This document shows, one piece after another, positions 25,563 to 35,320 of a stretch of DNA of 51,347 nucleotides. The DNA is from an uncultured Bacteroidota bacterium. Lineage in GTDB: Bacteria > Bacteroidota > Bacteroidia > Bacteroidales > UBA12077. Numbering within the stretch: the stretch's first letter is position 1; each line of letters begins with the position of its first letter. A program made the position numbers and the translations under genes. The notes under the pieces were generated by a model that was not told the origin of the DNA, did not search any database, and saw only the letters and a program-made list of their open reading frames with translations. The stretch is taken from NCBI GenBank assembly GCA_913055895.1, contig CAJXLE010000003.1, positions 1 through 51,347 of the forward strand, in the 5' to 3' direction.

Positions 25563-28394
25563 ATGATGTTTCGTTTGCTGTTTTATGGTTTGATGGGGCT
25601 TTTATCAATACTGGCCATAAGTTTTACCCTGTATACGAACCACCCGGCTGATGAGTTGTCGGTCAAACTTGAGGACTGGCATCGGGTAAATCTTACCGAC
25701 CGGTTGTTTCTGCATGTGGATAAGGACATCCTGCTTCCCGGAGAGGCCCTTTGGTTCAAGGCCTATTGCATGAATGCCAATCCGGACATTTTGAAGGACA
25801 CCAGCAGGTTTTTGGAAGTAGCCCTGATGGATGCCAGGGGCCGTAGGCAGGCCGAAGGCCTGTTTCGCATAAAAAACCTGACTTCATCCGGCTCCCTGAA
25901 AATCCCTGAAAGTATCAGGTCCGGTCATTACCAGCTGGTTGCCTATACCGATATGATGAGGCGAAAGGACTCAGGTTTTTTTTATTCGCGTTCAATACGC
26001 ATATACCGACATCTGCCGGGTCTTTTCATCGAAGGTATTTTTTCGGCCGATGTTTACCATCCCGGACAAAAGGTGCGGATTCGTTTGTATGCCCGCAACA
26101 GAGATCATAAGCCCTTACGGGAGGTACCCTTTAAGTACAAACTGGAAAAGGGCAACCAAACCCTGGCCAGGGGCAAAGGGAATACGGATCAGAAAGGATT
26201 TCAGGATCTTTATTTTGACTTGCCGGGCGCCCTGGAACTTCATCAGCCAGTGCGGTTGAATGTTCAAGTTGATCATATGGGTCATGAACTGGAGGAAAGC
26301 ATCGTTGTTCCCACCAGTTCACTTAAGCTACACCTGGATTTCTACCCGGTGGGCGGCCATCGTGTAAGGTGCCTGAGCAACCGCATGGCTTTTAAAGCGA
26401 CCGATCACCTGGGGCGGCCGGTGGATGTGAAGGGCTACCTTTTTGATCAAAACAACCGCATTGTTGGACGTTTTGAAAGTTTTTTCAATGGCATGGGAAT
26501 GATCGATCTGTTAAGCGACCCTGGCCACAAGCTCAATGCCAGGATTACCCATCCTTTCTTTACCCCGGAAAGCTACCCGGTGCCTGAAGCCCTGGATAAT
26601 GGGTTTGTGTTGGATGTCAGTCAAAACACAGAAACGAGCCTGCAGACAGTTATCCGTACCAGTCCTGTGCTTCAGGGTAAACAGGTTGTGCTGTTGGCGC
26701 ACCGCAACGGATCGGTTTATCACAGGGAACAGTTTCATCCGGGTCATGAAGACCTTATAAACCTGCCCCTGTCGTCATTGCCGATGGGTGTTTTAACCCT
26801 TACCCTTTTTGATCACCATGGGATACCCCGTGCGGAAAGGCTGGTGTTTATAAAAAGGCACAAAAGCCTCCACGTAGAGGTACATACAAGTCGAAAAGTT
26901 TACAGGACCAAAGATTCGGTTGCACTGGACATTCGGGTAGAGGATCATGCGAACCAACCTGTATCAGGAGAAGTATCCCTTTCGGTAAGCAATCTTGAGC
27001 GGTTCCTGAATCCTGGACAGGAGGCCGGCATCCTTGCCGGACAGTTGCTTTCTCATGAAGTGAAGGGTCACATATGGGATGTTGATGCTTATTTTGACGG
27101 GAAGCCGCGTGCCGATACGCTCCTCGATCATCTTCTGCTTATTCAGGGTTGGCGGCAATTTTCATGGGAAGAGATATCCGCCCATCCTATAGATGATATG
27201 TCCCTTCCCAAAAACGAAGCCTTTCTCTCCGGGATCATCAGCCACCGAAAAGGCGGGAGTGCCCGTTATGGCCGTGTGGAGCTTTTTTCTCCGAAAGTGC
27301 CCTTGAAGGAATCTTTGCTGGTTGAGCATCTGAAAGATAAAAATTCAAAGCTCCAACTGGCCAATCCTGAATTTTTCCGCTATATAAGGAAAAAAGCCGA
27401 TAAAAGGGGTCTCTTCCTGTTTACGGTAGATGAGTTTGCCCGGGTGGCAGATACAGGCACCCTATATATACGTGCTTTTAAGAGAAACGGAAGCAGACGG
27501 GTTGAAATAGAGCTGTTTGATCATTATGAACAGCAGCTGGTCAATGGATCATCGGGAATGGCTGATGGGGATCCTTACTTATCGGGTGTGTCCATTTTTG
27601 AAGCTGCGCCCCCGGTTGCTGATGAGATGCCAGGGATAGACAGGAGCAAAGATTCTTACAGCCGTTTTGATGAGGAAACGGTTTATTTGGAAGAGGTTGT
27701 TGTGACGGCACCCAAACCCCTGGAAGTGCCTTATGAGCTGAAGAAGCGGGGGTATTCCCAGATGGAGGTGACGGAAGAAGAGTTGAAACACACTTTTATG
27801 CGTGCTCAGAATGGATTTTTGGAATTGCTCTATCATGTGACTTCCGATTTTTATATCCTGGGCAATAAGATCATTTTCAGGGGTTTTAAATCAATGAACC
27901 CCGGGCAGGAAAGTGGGGCATTGATTGTGCTGGATGGCATTCCATATGGTGAGAACTACCATGCCATGGACGACCTGTCGCTGGAAAATATCAGTAGCAT
28001 CAGGGTGGTAAAGAATCCGGGAGCTTCACTGATATATGAGACCGGACATACAGGAGGTCTGATCATTGTGGAAACCAAGACCTATGATGAGAGCCGGGTC
28101 AACCTGTTTAAGGATAATTTTTCTCTGATAGAGGGTTACCGGGTGGAGCGGGAATTCTACTCTCCCCGGTATGTTACAAAAGAGGAAAAAATCAACACCC
28201 TTGACACCAGAAATACTTTGTACTGGAATCCCTCCATTCAACTCGATTCACTGGGCAGGGCACGTGTAATTTTCTACAATTCCGACCAGGCCATGGAGGC
28301 CTTATGCATTGCTAATGTATGTAACGGCCTCCTTATGGGGCAGGGCAAACACCGTTACAGGGTTTATGGTATTGACCCCGAATACGGGGATTAG
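25563..28394 (+). CDS. MG2 / TonB-plug domain protein without barrel
   Basis: 943 residues, anchored or exported by one N-terminal helix (FRLLFYGLMGLLSILAISF). Residues 45-130 are an MG2-like domain (LFLHVDKDILLPGEALWFKA), more beta-sandwich modules follow, and near the C-terminus there is a TonB-dependent-receptor plug (VYLEEVVVTAPKPLEV, then NPGASLIYETGHTGGLIIVE). There is no receptor barrel after the plug. Such chimeras are common in Bacteroidota; their function is unknown, and an envelope-binding or transport-assisting role is a guess. A purine-rich AAAGGAGGGGGAGGG stands before the start. Confidence 0.8.
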   Translation: MMFRLLFYGLMGLLSILAISFTLYTNHPADELSVKLEDWHRVNLTDRLFLHVDKDILLPGEALWFKAYCMNANPDILKDTSRFLEVALMDARGRRQAEGLFRIKNLTSSGSLKIPESIRSGHYQLVAYTDMMRRKDSGFFYSRSIRIYRHLPGLFIEGIFSADVYHPGQKVRIRLYARNRDHKPLREVPFKYKLEKGNQTLARGKGNTDQKGFQDLYFDLPGALELHQPVRLNVQVDHMGHELEESIVVPTSSLKLHLDFYPVGGHRVRCLSNRMAFKATDHLGRPVDVKGYLFDQNNRIVGRFESFFNGMGMIDLLSDPGHKLNARITHPFFTPESYPVPEALDNGFVLDVSQNTETSLQTVIRTSPVLQGKQVVLLAHRNGSVYHREQFHPGHEDLINLPLSSLPMGVLTLTLFDHHGIPRAERLVFIKRHKSLHVEVHTSRKVYRTKDSVALDIRVEDHANQPVSGEVSLSVSNLERFLNPGQEAGILAGQLLSHEVKGHIWDVDAYFDGKPRADTLLDHLLLIQGWRQFSWEEISAHPIDDMSLPKNEAFLSGIISHRKGGSARYGRVELFSPKVPLKESLLVEHLKDKNSKLQLANPEFFRYIRKKADKRGLFLFTVDEFARVADTGTLYIRAFKRNGSRRVEIELFDHYEQQLVNGSSGMADGDPYLSGVSIFEAAPPVADEMPGIDRSKDSYSRFDEETVYLEEVVVTAPKPLEVPYELKKRGYSQMEVTEEELKHTFMRAQNGFLELLYHVTSDFYILGNKIIFRGFKSMNPGQESGALIVLDGIPYGENYHAMDDLSLENISSIRVVKNPGASLIYETGHTGGLIIVETKTYDESRVNLFKDNFSLIEGYRVEREFYSPRYVTKEEKINTLDTRNTLYWNPSIQLDSLGRARVIFYNSDQAMEALCIANVCNGLLMGQGKHRYRVYGIDPEYGD

Positions 28395-28400
28395 AAAAAA

Positions 28401-28426
28401 GAAGGCTGTCCGTGAAGACAGCCTTC
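28401..28426. terminator. Bidirectional intrinsic terminator
   Basis: Perfect 10-bp stem GAAGGCTGTC (28401-28410) with GACAGCCTTC (28417-28426), flanked by AAAAAA on the left and TTT on the right, so it serves both the plug-protein gene and the convergent SusD-like gene. Confidence 0.85.
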
Positions 28427-28447
28427 TTTGCCGGGATGTATGTTTGT

Positions 28448-29941
28448 TTACTGCACCCCCGTCCGGGTATCCCACCACATTTGCTGACCCCAGTAATTGT
28501 CAACAATGTCGCTGCTTATTTTGCTGTACTCCGTTTCGTTCAGGATTTTTTCCTGTGTGGGATAGGGATAACGGAAAGGTTGCCGGTTGTGGCCGGGGTA
28601 AGGTGAGCCGGGTGCTGCATCCAAGGCCGGGAAGTCGGTTCTGCGGGTAAAAGCCCATGCTTCATGTCCCTGTTTGAACAGGCTGATCCATTTCTGTTTG
28701 TAGATCTTTTCCCTGTTTTCGGCTTCCGTGCCGCCCCATGCCACCCGGGGCTGTGCCATGTAAGCGGTGATGTCGGCCTCAACCACGCCGTTTTCTTCCA
28801 GTGAGCCTCTTACTCCGGCTTCATAGGCAGCCTGGGCGTTCCAGGCGCCGGTGTTCCAGCCATTCAAGGCGGCTTCGGCTACGTTGAACATGGTTTCCGA
28901 ATAGCGCATGAAAGGTGAAAAACCCTGGGGGTCCTGGCGGTAGCGGAACCCAATGCGCGAGATGGTATCCAGGTTAAAGGATCCCTTGACAGCCCCTTCT
29001 ACCAGTCCTATGTATTCTCCATCGGGATTGGTCTCAGCATAAACCGGGAGCCTGGGGTCGTTCAGGTTTTTCAGGCTGTCTACCAGGGTTCTGGCCATGC
29101 CATGGTCGTCGCGGGTTTCCAGGTTTTCTGCCCATGGTTCTTTGTATGGAGCAGTTCCGGGCCAGTGGAGGAAAGCATTGTCTTCGTTACTCTCCATGAT
29201 CGGGTTGTTGCCGGGATTGCCCAGGATGGTTTCAGCCAGCGACTGAGCCGTGCCTGGGTTCACCTCCGAGATGCGCATGGCAATTTTCAGCCTGATGGAA
29301 TTGCAGAATTTCTGCCATTGAGCAAAATCGCCACCGTACATGACATCACCATCACCCAGTACGTCGGGATTGGCTTCGTTGACGGGCTCGTTAAAGGTAT
29401 TGTTGGCGGCTTCCAGTCTGCTGATCAAATCGCCGTAAATGCTTTCCTGGCTGTCGTATACGGGGGTGTTCTCACCATCTTCCCCGCTGAGCCCTTCAGA
29501 GTAGGGGATGGCTTTCCAGGTGTCGGTCATCATCTGCCAGAGGAATACCGAAAAGGTTTCAGCCACCGCATTGGTTTTTGGCTTATCCTGGTCCATAGCG
29601 ATCTGGCTCATCTTCTTCTGATCAATCTGCAGGTTGTAAGCATCCTCCCACATGAAGTTGATGGTGCTTTCCCTGTGCTCATACCGTGCCTCATCCACAT
29701 ACTGGATTTTGGTGACATGTCCGGCAAAACTGGTGAAACAGTTCATGTTGTTCCAGTCATCATAAAAGGAGTCGCCAAAGTAACGCAGTGAGTGGGCAAG
29801 AATGTTGGTGGCCGGCACCTTATTGGGATTGTTCGGATCGGTGTTCATTTCCTCCCAGTCCTCAGTACAACCGGTGCTGAAGAATATCAATCCCAATATT
29901 GCGATGATGTTGATGATAGCTATCTTTTTCATTTTTGACAA
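28448..29941 (-). CDS. SusD/RagB-like nutrient-binding outer-membrane lipoprotein (SusD-like_2 type)
   Basis: 497 residues. Surface lipoprotein that caps a SusC-type transporter and binds its ligand. Lipobox FFSTGC (Cys25), then DWEEMNTDPNNPNKVPATNI typical of the SusD-like_2 subgroup, TPR-like helices, and SPFMRYSETMFNVAEAALNG near residue 345. It follows the susC-like gene by 27 bp. No glycoside hydrolase is beside the pair, so the ligand may be a peptide or another nutrient rather than a glycan. Confidence 0.92.
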   Translation of the reverse strand: MSKMKKIAIINIIAILGLIFFSTGCTEDWEEMNTDPNNPNKVPATNILAHSLRYFGDSFYDDWNNMNCFTSFAGHVTKIQYVDEARYEHRESTINFMWEDAYNLQIDQKKMSQIAMDQDKPKTNAVAETFSVFLWQMMTDTWKAIPYSEGLSGEDGENTPVYDSQESIYGDLISRLEAANNTFNEPVNEANPDVLGDGDVMYGGDFAQWQKFCNSIRLKIAMRISEVNPGTAQSLAETILGNPGNNPIMESNEDNAFLHWPGTAPYKEPWAENLETRDDHGMARTLVDSLKNLNDPRLPVYAETNPDGEYIGLVEGAVKGSFNLDTISRIGFRYRQDPQGFSPFMRYSETMFNVAEAALNGWNTGAWNAQAAYEAGVRGSLEENGVVEADITAYMAQPRVAWGGTEAENREKIYKQKWISLFKQGHEAWAFTRRTDFPALDAAPGSPYPGHNRQPFRYPYPTQEKILNETEYSKISSDIVDNYWGQQMWWDTRTGVQ

Positions 29942-29968
29942 GATTTGTGGTTATACATAAGGACCGAT

Positions 29969-32900
29969 TTAGAAACGCGTGGAGACTTTCAAACCGATGA
30001 CCCTTGATGGCGGTATCTGGAATTGTTCCAGGCCCTGTCCCTGTAAGGTGGCTCCAAAAGCCGTTTCGGGATCGATGGGTATATCATTGGTATCATGCAG
30101 ATACAAGACAGCCACGTTCCTGGCATAGGCGGAAAGGGTCAGGTTTTGGATGAAACCGATTCTGTCGAGCCATTTCTTGGGAAATGTATAACCCAGGGTC
30201 AACTCCCTCAGTTTGATATAGGATCCGTCAATGACGTTGTGCTCCTTGACACTGTAGAAGCGCGACCAAAAGCTCTGGGGCGAGACGACAATGTCGTTGG
30301 GACTGCCATCCTCCTTGACGAATGTTTTACCGGTAAGCACATCTTCTCCGGCAATCAGGCCATTTTCACGGGTGTCCCCCTTGGCTGTCTCATCCAGGAT
30401 GCCGGCATACAATCCAAACATCTTGCTTACCGAGAATATGTCGCCCCCCTTGCGTCCGTCGATCAGGGCAGAAAAGTTGAGTCCCTTGTAGGAGAATGAA
30501 TTTCGAATGCCCCCTACCCAGTCGGGGGTGATGTTTCCTGCATTGATAGGATTGGCTGTACTCATGGGCCGGCCTGTTGCATCCACCACATAATTGCCGT
30601 TGTCGTCTTTCAGGAATCCTTCGGCCATGATCACACCCAATGGATCGCCGGGTCGTGCTTCAACGGAGACACCGCCCCAGGAACGGTTGATCTGGTAGGA
30701 TTCAAGGTCGCGATACAATTTGTTCACCGTGTTGCTGTTCTTCGACCAGTTGACATTCAACCGCCAGTTGAACCCGTTGGGAGATTTTAGGATGTCGGCA
30801 AAAGCAGATATTTCAATTCCCTCGTTTTCAATTTCACCTGCGTTGATCACACGGGATTCATAACCGGACGATGCGGGTATTTCCACGCTCAGGATCTGGT
30901 CGGTGGTGACCTGGTCGTAGTAAGTGAAATCCAATCCCAGTCGTCCATTGAGAAACTGCAGGTTGGTGCCAATCTCGAACGATTTGGTTTTTTCTGGTTT
31001 CAGCTCGCTGTTGGCCAGCTCCCTGGAGATGAAATACTGTGTTACCCCCAGGAAGGTGTTGGTGGAGGCCCCGTAATTGGTTCTCAGTTGATAAGGATCG
31101 GTATCATTACCTACAATGGCATAGCTGGTGAAGATCTTACCAAATGAGACAACCGGTATGTTGAACAGTTCGGTGAACACCACGTTGATGTTGCCCGAGG
31201 GATAAAAATAACTCCAGTTGTCCGATGGAAGGGTTGAACTCCAGTCGTTGCGTGCCGTACCTCCTATGAACAGGAAGTCCTTGTAGGACAGGTTCACCTG
31301 GCCATACACACTGTTTTGTTCCGATTCCTCGATGGTCTGGTCGGTCGTAGCCGATCCCGATACATTGGAGATGTGGAAGAAGTTGGGAACGGTCAGCTCT
31401 GCTGCTTGCAGCAGGGAAAAGTTGTAGTCGTATTTCCTGTAATGGGCTCCTGCCAAACCGTCCAGTCTCAGGTCTTCTCCGAAGGTCTTGTCGAAGTTGA
31501 CAATGAAATCGAAGTTGGTCTCCTGGAGGGTGCGTTTGTTTTCCCAGAACTGACCACCATTGTTTTTGTTTTCATTCGACATTTCCCATATGCTGCGCTT
31601 TCGTCTTTCCGTGAAATAGTCGGTTCCGAAACGGGCAGTGGCATTCAGCCAGTCGGTGATGGTATACCTGAGCTGGGCATTACCAAAGATGCGGTCGCGC
31701 GTCCGTTCGGTAGGTTTGCGGTTTACCGTCCAGTAAGGATTGTCGTGGTAATAATAGCTCCAGGTATAGGGCTTTCCAAAGGGATCCAGCTTGTTCCAGT
31801 TGGCTTCCAGGGCGCTCATGTTCACCTGGCGGCCAAACCATCCGCCTATGGACTGCATGACGTTGCCGGCATCGTAGCCGTTGTAGGGTATGTTGTCGCT
31901 GTGGTTCTTTACATAGGTGGTTTTGAATTGGGCATTCAGACGGTTGCCCAGTTGCACGTTACCCGAAAGGTTGATCGATGTTTTTGTCAGGTCGGTGTTG
32001 GGGATGGTCCCTTCGTTGATGTCCTGGGTGATGGACAACCTTCCGGTGGCCTCATCCACCCCACCCGAAAGCGACAGGTTGTGCGATTGGGCCACACCTG
32101 TTCTAAAGAAGCTTTCCACGTTGTTGGGGTGGGAGACCCATGGGGTGGCCTGGTAGGTGACATTGCCGCTTCCATCGATCGAATAGGGACTTGTGAACTG
32201 GGGTATTTCCAGTCCAATGTCCAGGCGCGGGCCCCAGCTTTCATCCAGGTAGTCGAAAGTTCCCGGGCTGCCCGGGTTGCCGTCGCCATAAGCGTAGGAG
32301 TTGTTCACAGCGTACTGATTGTATTCCTCCAGGTTGTCGACGTTGATCCCCTCGGCTTTGGCCAGGTATTCGCTGCCGTTCAGCCCCTGTCCGTATTTGT
32401 TTTGATAATCGGGAAGGATGTAGGGCTTGCTGAAATTGGTGGTGTAAGTGTAACTCACGCCAATGCCGGTTTTTTGTTTTTGACCGGATTTGGTGGTGAT
32501 CAGCACCACCCCGTTGGCAGCCCTGCTGCCATAGATGGCCGAAGCGTTGGCGCCTTTCAGGATCGAGATGCTCTTGATGTTTTCCGGGTCAATGTCCATG
32601 GCGGCATTGCCGAAGTCGGCATCTCCAAACTGGTCGACATCCGTGGAAAAGTTGCTCACCGGAGTGCCATCCACCACAAAAAGCGGTTGGTTCTCGCCGA
32701 ATGAGTTGTTGCCGCGTATGGTGATCCGGGTTGACGAGCCAACAGCACCGCTGGCGCTGGTGATCTGTACCCCGGCCACCTTACCGGTCATGCTGTTGAG
32801 CAGGTTCGATTCAGGTACCTGGGTCAGGTCTTCGCCACTGACATCCTGCACCGAATAGCCCAGGGCCTTTCGCTCGCGGGATATGCCAAGTGCGGTGACC

Positions 32901-33217
32901 ACCACCTCCTCCATCTCTTCGACAGCAGGCTCCAGTTCAACATCAATGACGGTTCTTCCGCGGATGGGAATTTCCTGTTTGATCATTCCCACAAAACTGA
33001 ATACCAGCGACTGTGCATCTTCGGGAACTTGCAGGGAGTATTCGCCATCCATGTCGGTGGATGTGCCTACTGTAGCCTGTTGTTTTACCACAACAGATAC
33101 CCCCGGGATGGGATCTCCCGTCTCCGCATTGGTGACGCGTCCTGTTATGGTTTGCTGGGCTATTGTGGTGAACCCTGCAAGCAACAAGACCCCCATAAAA
33201 ATCAGGAACTTTTTCAT
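29969..33217 (-). CDS. SusC/RagA TonB-linked outer-membrane transporter
   Basis: 1082 residues. Signal peptide (1-21), carboxypeptidase-D-regulatory-like domain (TITGRVTNAETGDPIPGVSV), TonB box region (EEVVVTALG), plug with SGAVGSSTRITIRGNNSF and KGANASAIYGSRAANGVVLI, then the 22-strand barrel ending VIGLKVSTRF. There is no STN domain, so it is not of the anti-sigma-signalling class. It imports a ligand across the outer membrane with the SusD-like partner, using TonB energy. Confidence 0.95.
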   Translation of the reverse strand: MKKFLIFMGVLLLAGFTTIAQQTITGRVTNAETGDPIPGVSVVVKQQATVGTSTDMDGEYSLQVPEDAQSLVFSFVGMIKQEIPIRGRTVIDVELEPAVEEMEEVVVTALGISRERKALGYSVQDVSGEDLTQVPESNLLNSMTGKVAGVQITSASGAVGSSTRITIRGNNSFGENQPLFVVDGTPVSNFSTDVDQFGDADFGNAAMDIDPENIKSISILKGANASAIYGSRAANGVVLITTKSGQKQKTGIGVSYTYTTNFSKPYILPDYQNKYGQGLNGSEYLAKAEGINVDNLEEYNQYAVNNSYAYGDGNPGSPGTFDYLDESWGPRLDIGLEIPQFTSPYSIDGSGNVTYQATPWVSHPNNVESFFRTGVAQSHNLSLSGGVDEATGRLSITQDINEGTIPNTDLTKTSINLSGNVQLGNRLNAQFKTTYVKNHSDNIPYNGYDAGNVMQSIGGWFGRQVNMSALEANWNKLDPFGKPYTWSYYYHDNPYWTVNRKPTERTRDRIFGNAQLRYTITDWLNATARFGTDYFTERRKRSIWEMSNENKNNGGQFWENKRTLQETNFDFIVNFDKTFGEDLRLDGLAGAHYRKYDYNFSLLQAAELTVPNFFHISNVSGSATTDQTIEESEQNSVYGQVNLSYKDFLFIGGTARNDWSSTLPSDNWSYFYPSGNINVVFTELFNIPVVSFGKIFTSYAIVGNDTDPYQLRTNYGASTNTFLGVTQYFISRELANSELKPEKTKSFEIGTNLQFLNGRLGLDFTYYDQVTTDQILSVEIPASSGYESRVINAGEIENEGIEISAFADILKSPNGFNWRLNVNWSKNSNTVNKLYRDLESYQINRSWGGVSVEARPGDPLGVIMAEGFLKDDNGNYVVDATGRPMSTANPINAGNITPDWVGGIRNSFSYKGLNFSALIDGRKGGDIFSVSKMFGLYAGILDETAKGDTRENGLIAGEDVLTGKTFVKEDGSPNDIVVSPQSFWSRFYSVKEHNVIDGSYIKLRELTLGYTFPKKWLDRIGFIQNLTLSAYARNVAVLYLHDTNDIPIDPETAFGATLQGQGLEQFQIPPSRVIGLKVSTRF

Positions 33218-33879
33218 AAGGCAGTTGTTTAAGGTTTAGTTTTCATGAAATACAGGAGGGGCTCTAAGAAAGACGGATATGATAAATATTAACCCTAAAT
33301 AATATTTATGTCTATGAGAAAACTACCGTTTCCTTAAATCCCCTCCATTATATCGATTACCTGACAAGTTACATACGGAAGGGGATTCGCGAAAAACCTT
33401 TATATATAATGGGATTTTCCAGTGTTGAATGAGCTTTTTTTCTTTCTCAATCTTGTTCAGATGAATAGGATTAATTTCGTGTATGAATAAACCTTATTCA
33501 TCATTGGATTGTAGGTTTGTGCAGAAGTCCGGGGAGTATCGAAAGTCGCTCGGACCAGGTTTCAGGTATTTGTTCTCTACTGCCAGCAGATTGCTGGAGT
33601 GTTAAGCCCCTGACATACAGGAGTTTTTTATTTTAACTCCGGGGCTGGGACTTAGGTTGTTCCAGGGTTGATATAGGATATCAGAAATCAATAATATTTA
33701 GTCTTGATTATCCTTGCTTTTGAATAAAGAATGTCCTATTTTGCATTTATGACCAATCTTTAGCTCTTTGACCCATGATTTCGCCCGCCTATGGCAAAAC
33801 CATGGTGTATGTTTGGCATTTTGCTTTGATTACATAGTTCGGGACGGTGTTGTTGCCGTTCAAGTAATCCTTACCTGCC
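33218..33879. other. Divergent intergenic region (662 bp)
   Basis: Non-coding, AT-rich, between the SusC-like gene and the LytTR regulator. It contains a short palindrome (ATGAATAA, 3 nt, TTATTCAT at 33483-33501) and a promoter candidate for the regulator (33714-33743). The SusC promoter is not clear to me. The region is long enough to hold operator sites for the adjacent regulator. Confidence 0.5.
33714..33743 (+). promoter_or_regulatory. Candidate promoter of the LytTR regulator gene
   Basis: TTG (33714-33716), 20 bp, TATTTTG (33737-33743). Transcript start would be near 33750, giving a leader of about 130 nt. Confidence 0.4.
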
Positions 33880-34614
33880 GTGGAAGAAATACAATGCATG
33901 ATTGCAGAGGACGATCCGGGTGCCCTGGAAAAGCTGAGGTTTTACATCGGCAAGGTACCCTTCCTCAAATTGAAAAAGTGCTACAACAATGCACACGAAG
34001 CTTTTGCCTACCTGAAATCCCATCCGGTGGACCTGCTTTTTCTCGACCTTGTGATGGATGAATTTTCAGGAATAGAGTTGCTCGAATCCCTTGATCATTC
34101 GCCCTATGTCATTATCACCACCGGTTTCGAGCGTTTTGCCATGAAGGCTTACGAGTTGAATGTCCAGGACTACCTGTTGAAGCCCTTTTCATTTGAGCGT
34201 TTTGTCAAGGCGGTCAACCGTATTTACGACCTGGTCCATAAAGATTTACCCTTGCATGAAGCCTTGGAGGAACACTCAGGGAATCACCGGACCCAGGAGT
34301 ATTTCTTTGTTCGCAACAACTACAAGATGCTTCGGGTAAGCTGTTCGGAGATCGATTACATCCAGGGACTCAGCAACTATCTTATCATCAAAACCAAATC
34401 AGGCCAGGTATTTACCCTGCAAGGTTTTTCAGACATCCTCAAGCTTCTGCCGGCGGACCGGTTTGTGCGGATACACCGGTCGTATGTGGTTGCCATCGAC
34501 AAGATTGAGTTCATCCAGAAAAACAAGGTCAAGATCGGCGAGCGGTTGATTCCCATCGGTGAGAGCTACAAGCAGATGTTCATGAACCACCTGAGAAACC
34601 ACCACATGATGTAG
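33880..34614 (+). CDS. LytTR-family response regulator
   Basis: 244 residues. Receiver domain with acidic pocket E10-D11-D12, phospho-acceptor D56 (LLFLDLVMDE), T80 and K101; LytTR DNA-binding domain at about 140-240 (FFVRNNYKMLRVSCSEIDYI, FVRIHRSYVVAIDKIE). Start is GTG (33880); the ATG at 33898 would remove the first beta strand. No histidine kinase gene is adjacent. It is divergent from the SusC/D pair, which it might regulate; that link is only positional. Confidence 0.92.
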   Translation: MEEIQCMIAEDDPGALEKLRFYIGKVPFLKLKKCYNNAHEAFAYLKSHPVDLLFLDLVMDEFSGIELLESLDHSPYVIITTGFERFAMKAYELNVQDYLLKPFSFERFVKAVNRIYDLVHKDLPLHEALEEHSGNHRTQEYFFVRNNYKMLRVSCSEIDYIQGLSNYLIIKTKSGQVFTLQGFSDILKLLPADRFVRIHRSYVVAIDKIEFIQKNKVKIGERLIPIGESYKQMFMNHLRNHHMM

Positions 34615-34683
34615 AGGTAAGATGAAGACAGATCTCAATGGTGCATCTCTTGAAGCCCTGTTGATAATCAATCCATCAGTTGA

Positions 34684-34705
34684 CCTGCCCCACCGGAGGG
34701 GCAGG
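34684..34705. terminator. Candidate bidirectional terminator hairpin
   Basis: CCTGCCCC (34684-34691) pairs perfectly with GGGGCAGG (34698-34705) over a 6-nt loop, between the convergent ends of the LytTR regulator and the TPR lipoprotein. No T-run. Confidence 0.5.
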
Positions 34706-34747
34706 AAACGAACGATCAGCAGCCTGAGTTCAGGATCATACCATGGA

Positions 34748-35320
34748 TCAGGGGGTGGATAGTTTGGTCTCAGCCTGCTTAAAGAAAGGATTCTCGTGGC
34801 TGGCCTCTGCATACTGGTCGATGATTTGTTGCCAGTATTCCCGTGCCTTCTCCTGGTTGCCCAGCTGTTCGTGGGTAAGGGCATAATATTTGAGCCGCAT
34901 CTCACGGGTCTTCCATGAGCGGTTTAGCCCGTCGAAAATCTTGAGGGCTTTTTCGGCTTCCCCTGTTTCCAGGGCTTTTTTGGCTTCAATGAAGGATTCG
35001 GTGATGTGCAGGTTCTTTTTGATGTTGCGTCTTAAAAGCTCATTTTTCCCTCCAAGCGCCTTGCCGGCCTCCTGCAGCACACTTTTGGCTTCCTGCAGGC
35101 TGTCGGACATGAACAAGGCCCAGCCATAGTCGTTCAGCAACAAGGGGTTGTCGGGACGGTCCTGAAGCATCTTTTTATAAAGGCCGATGGCCCTGCTGTA
35201 GTTGCCTGCCTCCGAAAGATCATAGGCTTTTTGGTGCATTTGTTGTTTTTTGCCACACCCGGCCAGCGCAATCATTGCGGCCAGCAGCAAGGGTTTCCAG
35301 GTTGCTGTTAGCTTCATCAT
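34748..35320 (-). CDS. TPR-repeat lipoprotein
   Basis: 190 residues from the ATG at 35320 (MMKLTATWKPLLLAAMIALA, lipid Cys22). The mature protein consists of TPR-type helix pairs (YDLSEAGNYSRAIGLYKKML, ALETGEAEKALKIFDGLNRS, ALTHEQLGNQEKAREYWQQI). Function unknown, likely protein-protein contacts in the periplasm. The open frame upstream to 35377 lies before the signal peptide and is ignored. Confidence 0.8.
   Translation of the reverse strand: MMKLTATWKPLLLAAMIALAGCGKKQQMHQKAYDLSEAGNYSRAIGLYKKMLQDRPDNPLLLNDYGWALFMSDSLQEAKSVLQEAGKALGGKNELLRRNIKKNLHITESFIEAKKALETGEAEKALKIFDGLNRSWKTREMRLKYYALTHEQLGNQEKAREYWQQIIDQYAEASHENPFFKQAETKLSTP

Noticed and set aside
31316..32704. Open frame of 462 codons on the plus strand, antisense to the SusC-like gene
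   Set aside because: The opposite strand encodes an unmistakable SusC protein over its whole length; this frame is Val/Gly-rich, has no motif and is a codon-bias shadow.
33483..33501. Perfect 8-bp palindrome ATGAATAA / TTATTCAT, considered as a terminator
   Set aside because: It is too short and AT-rich, has no T-run and is not near a gene end; kept only as a possible operator in the intergenic entry.
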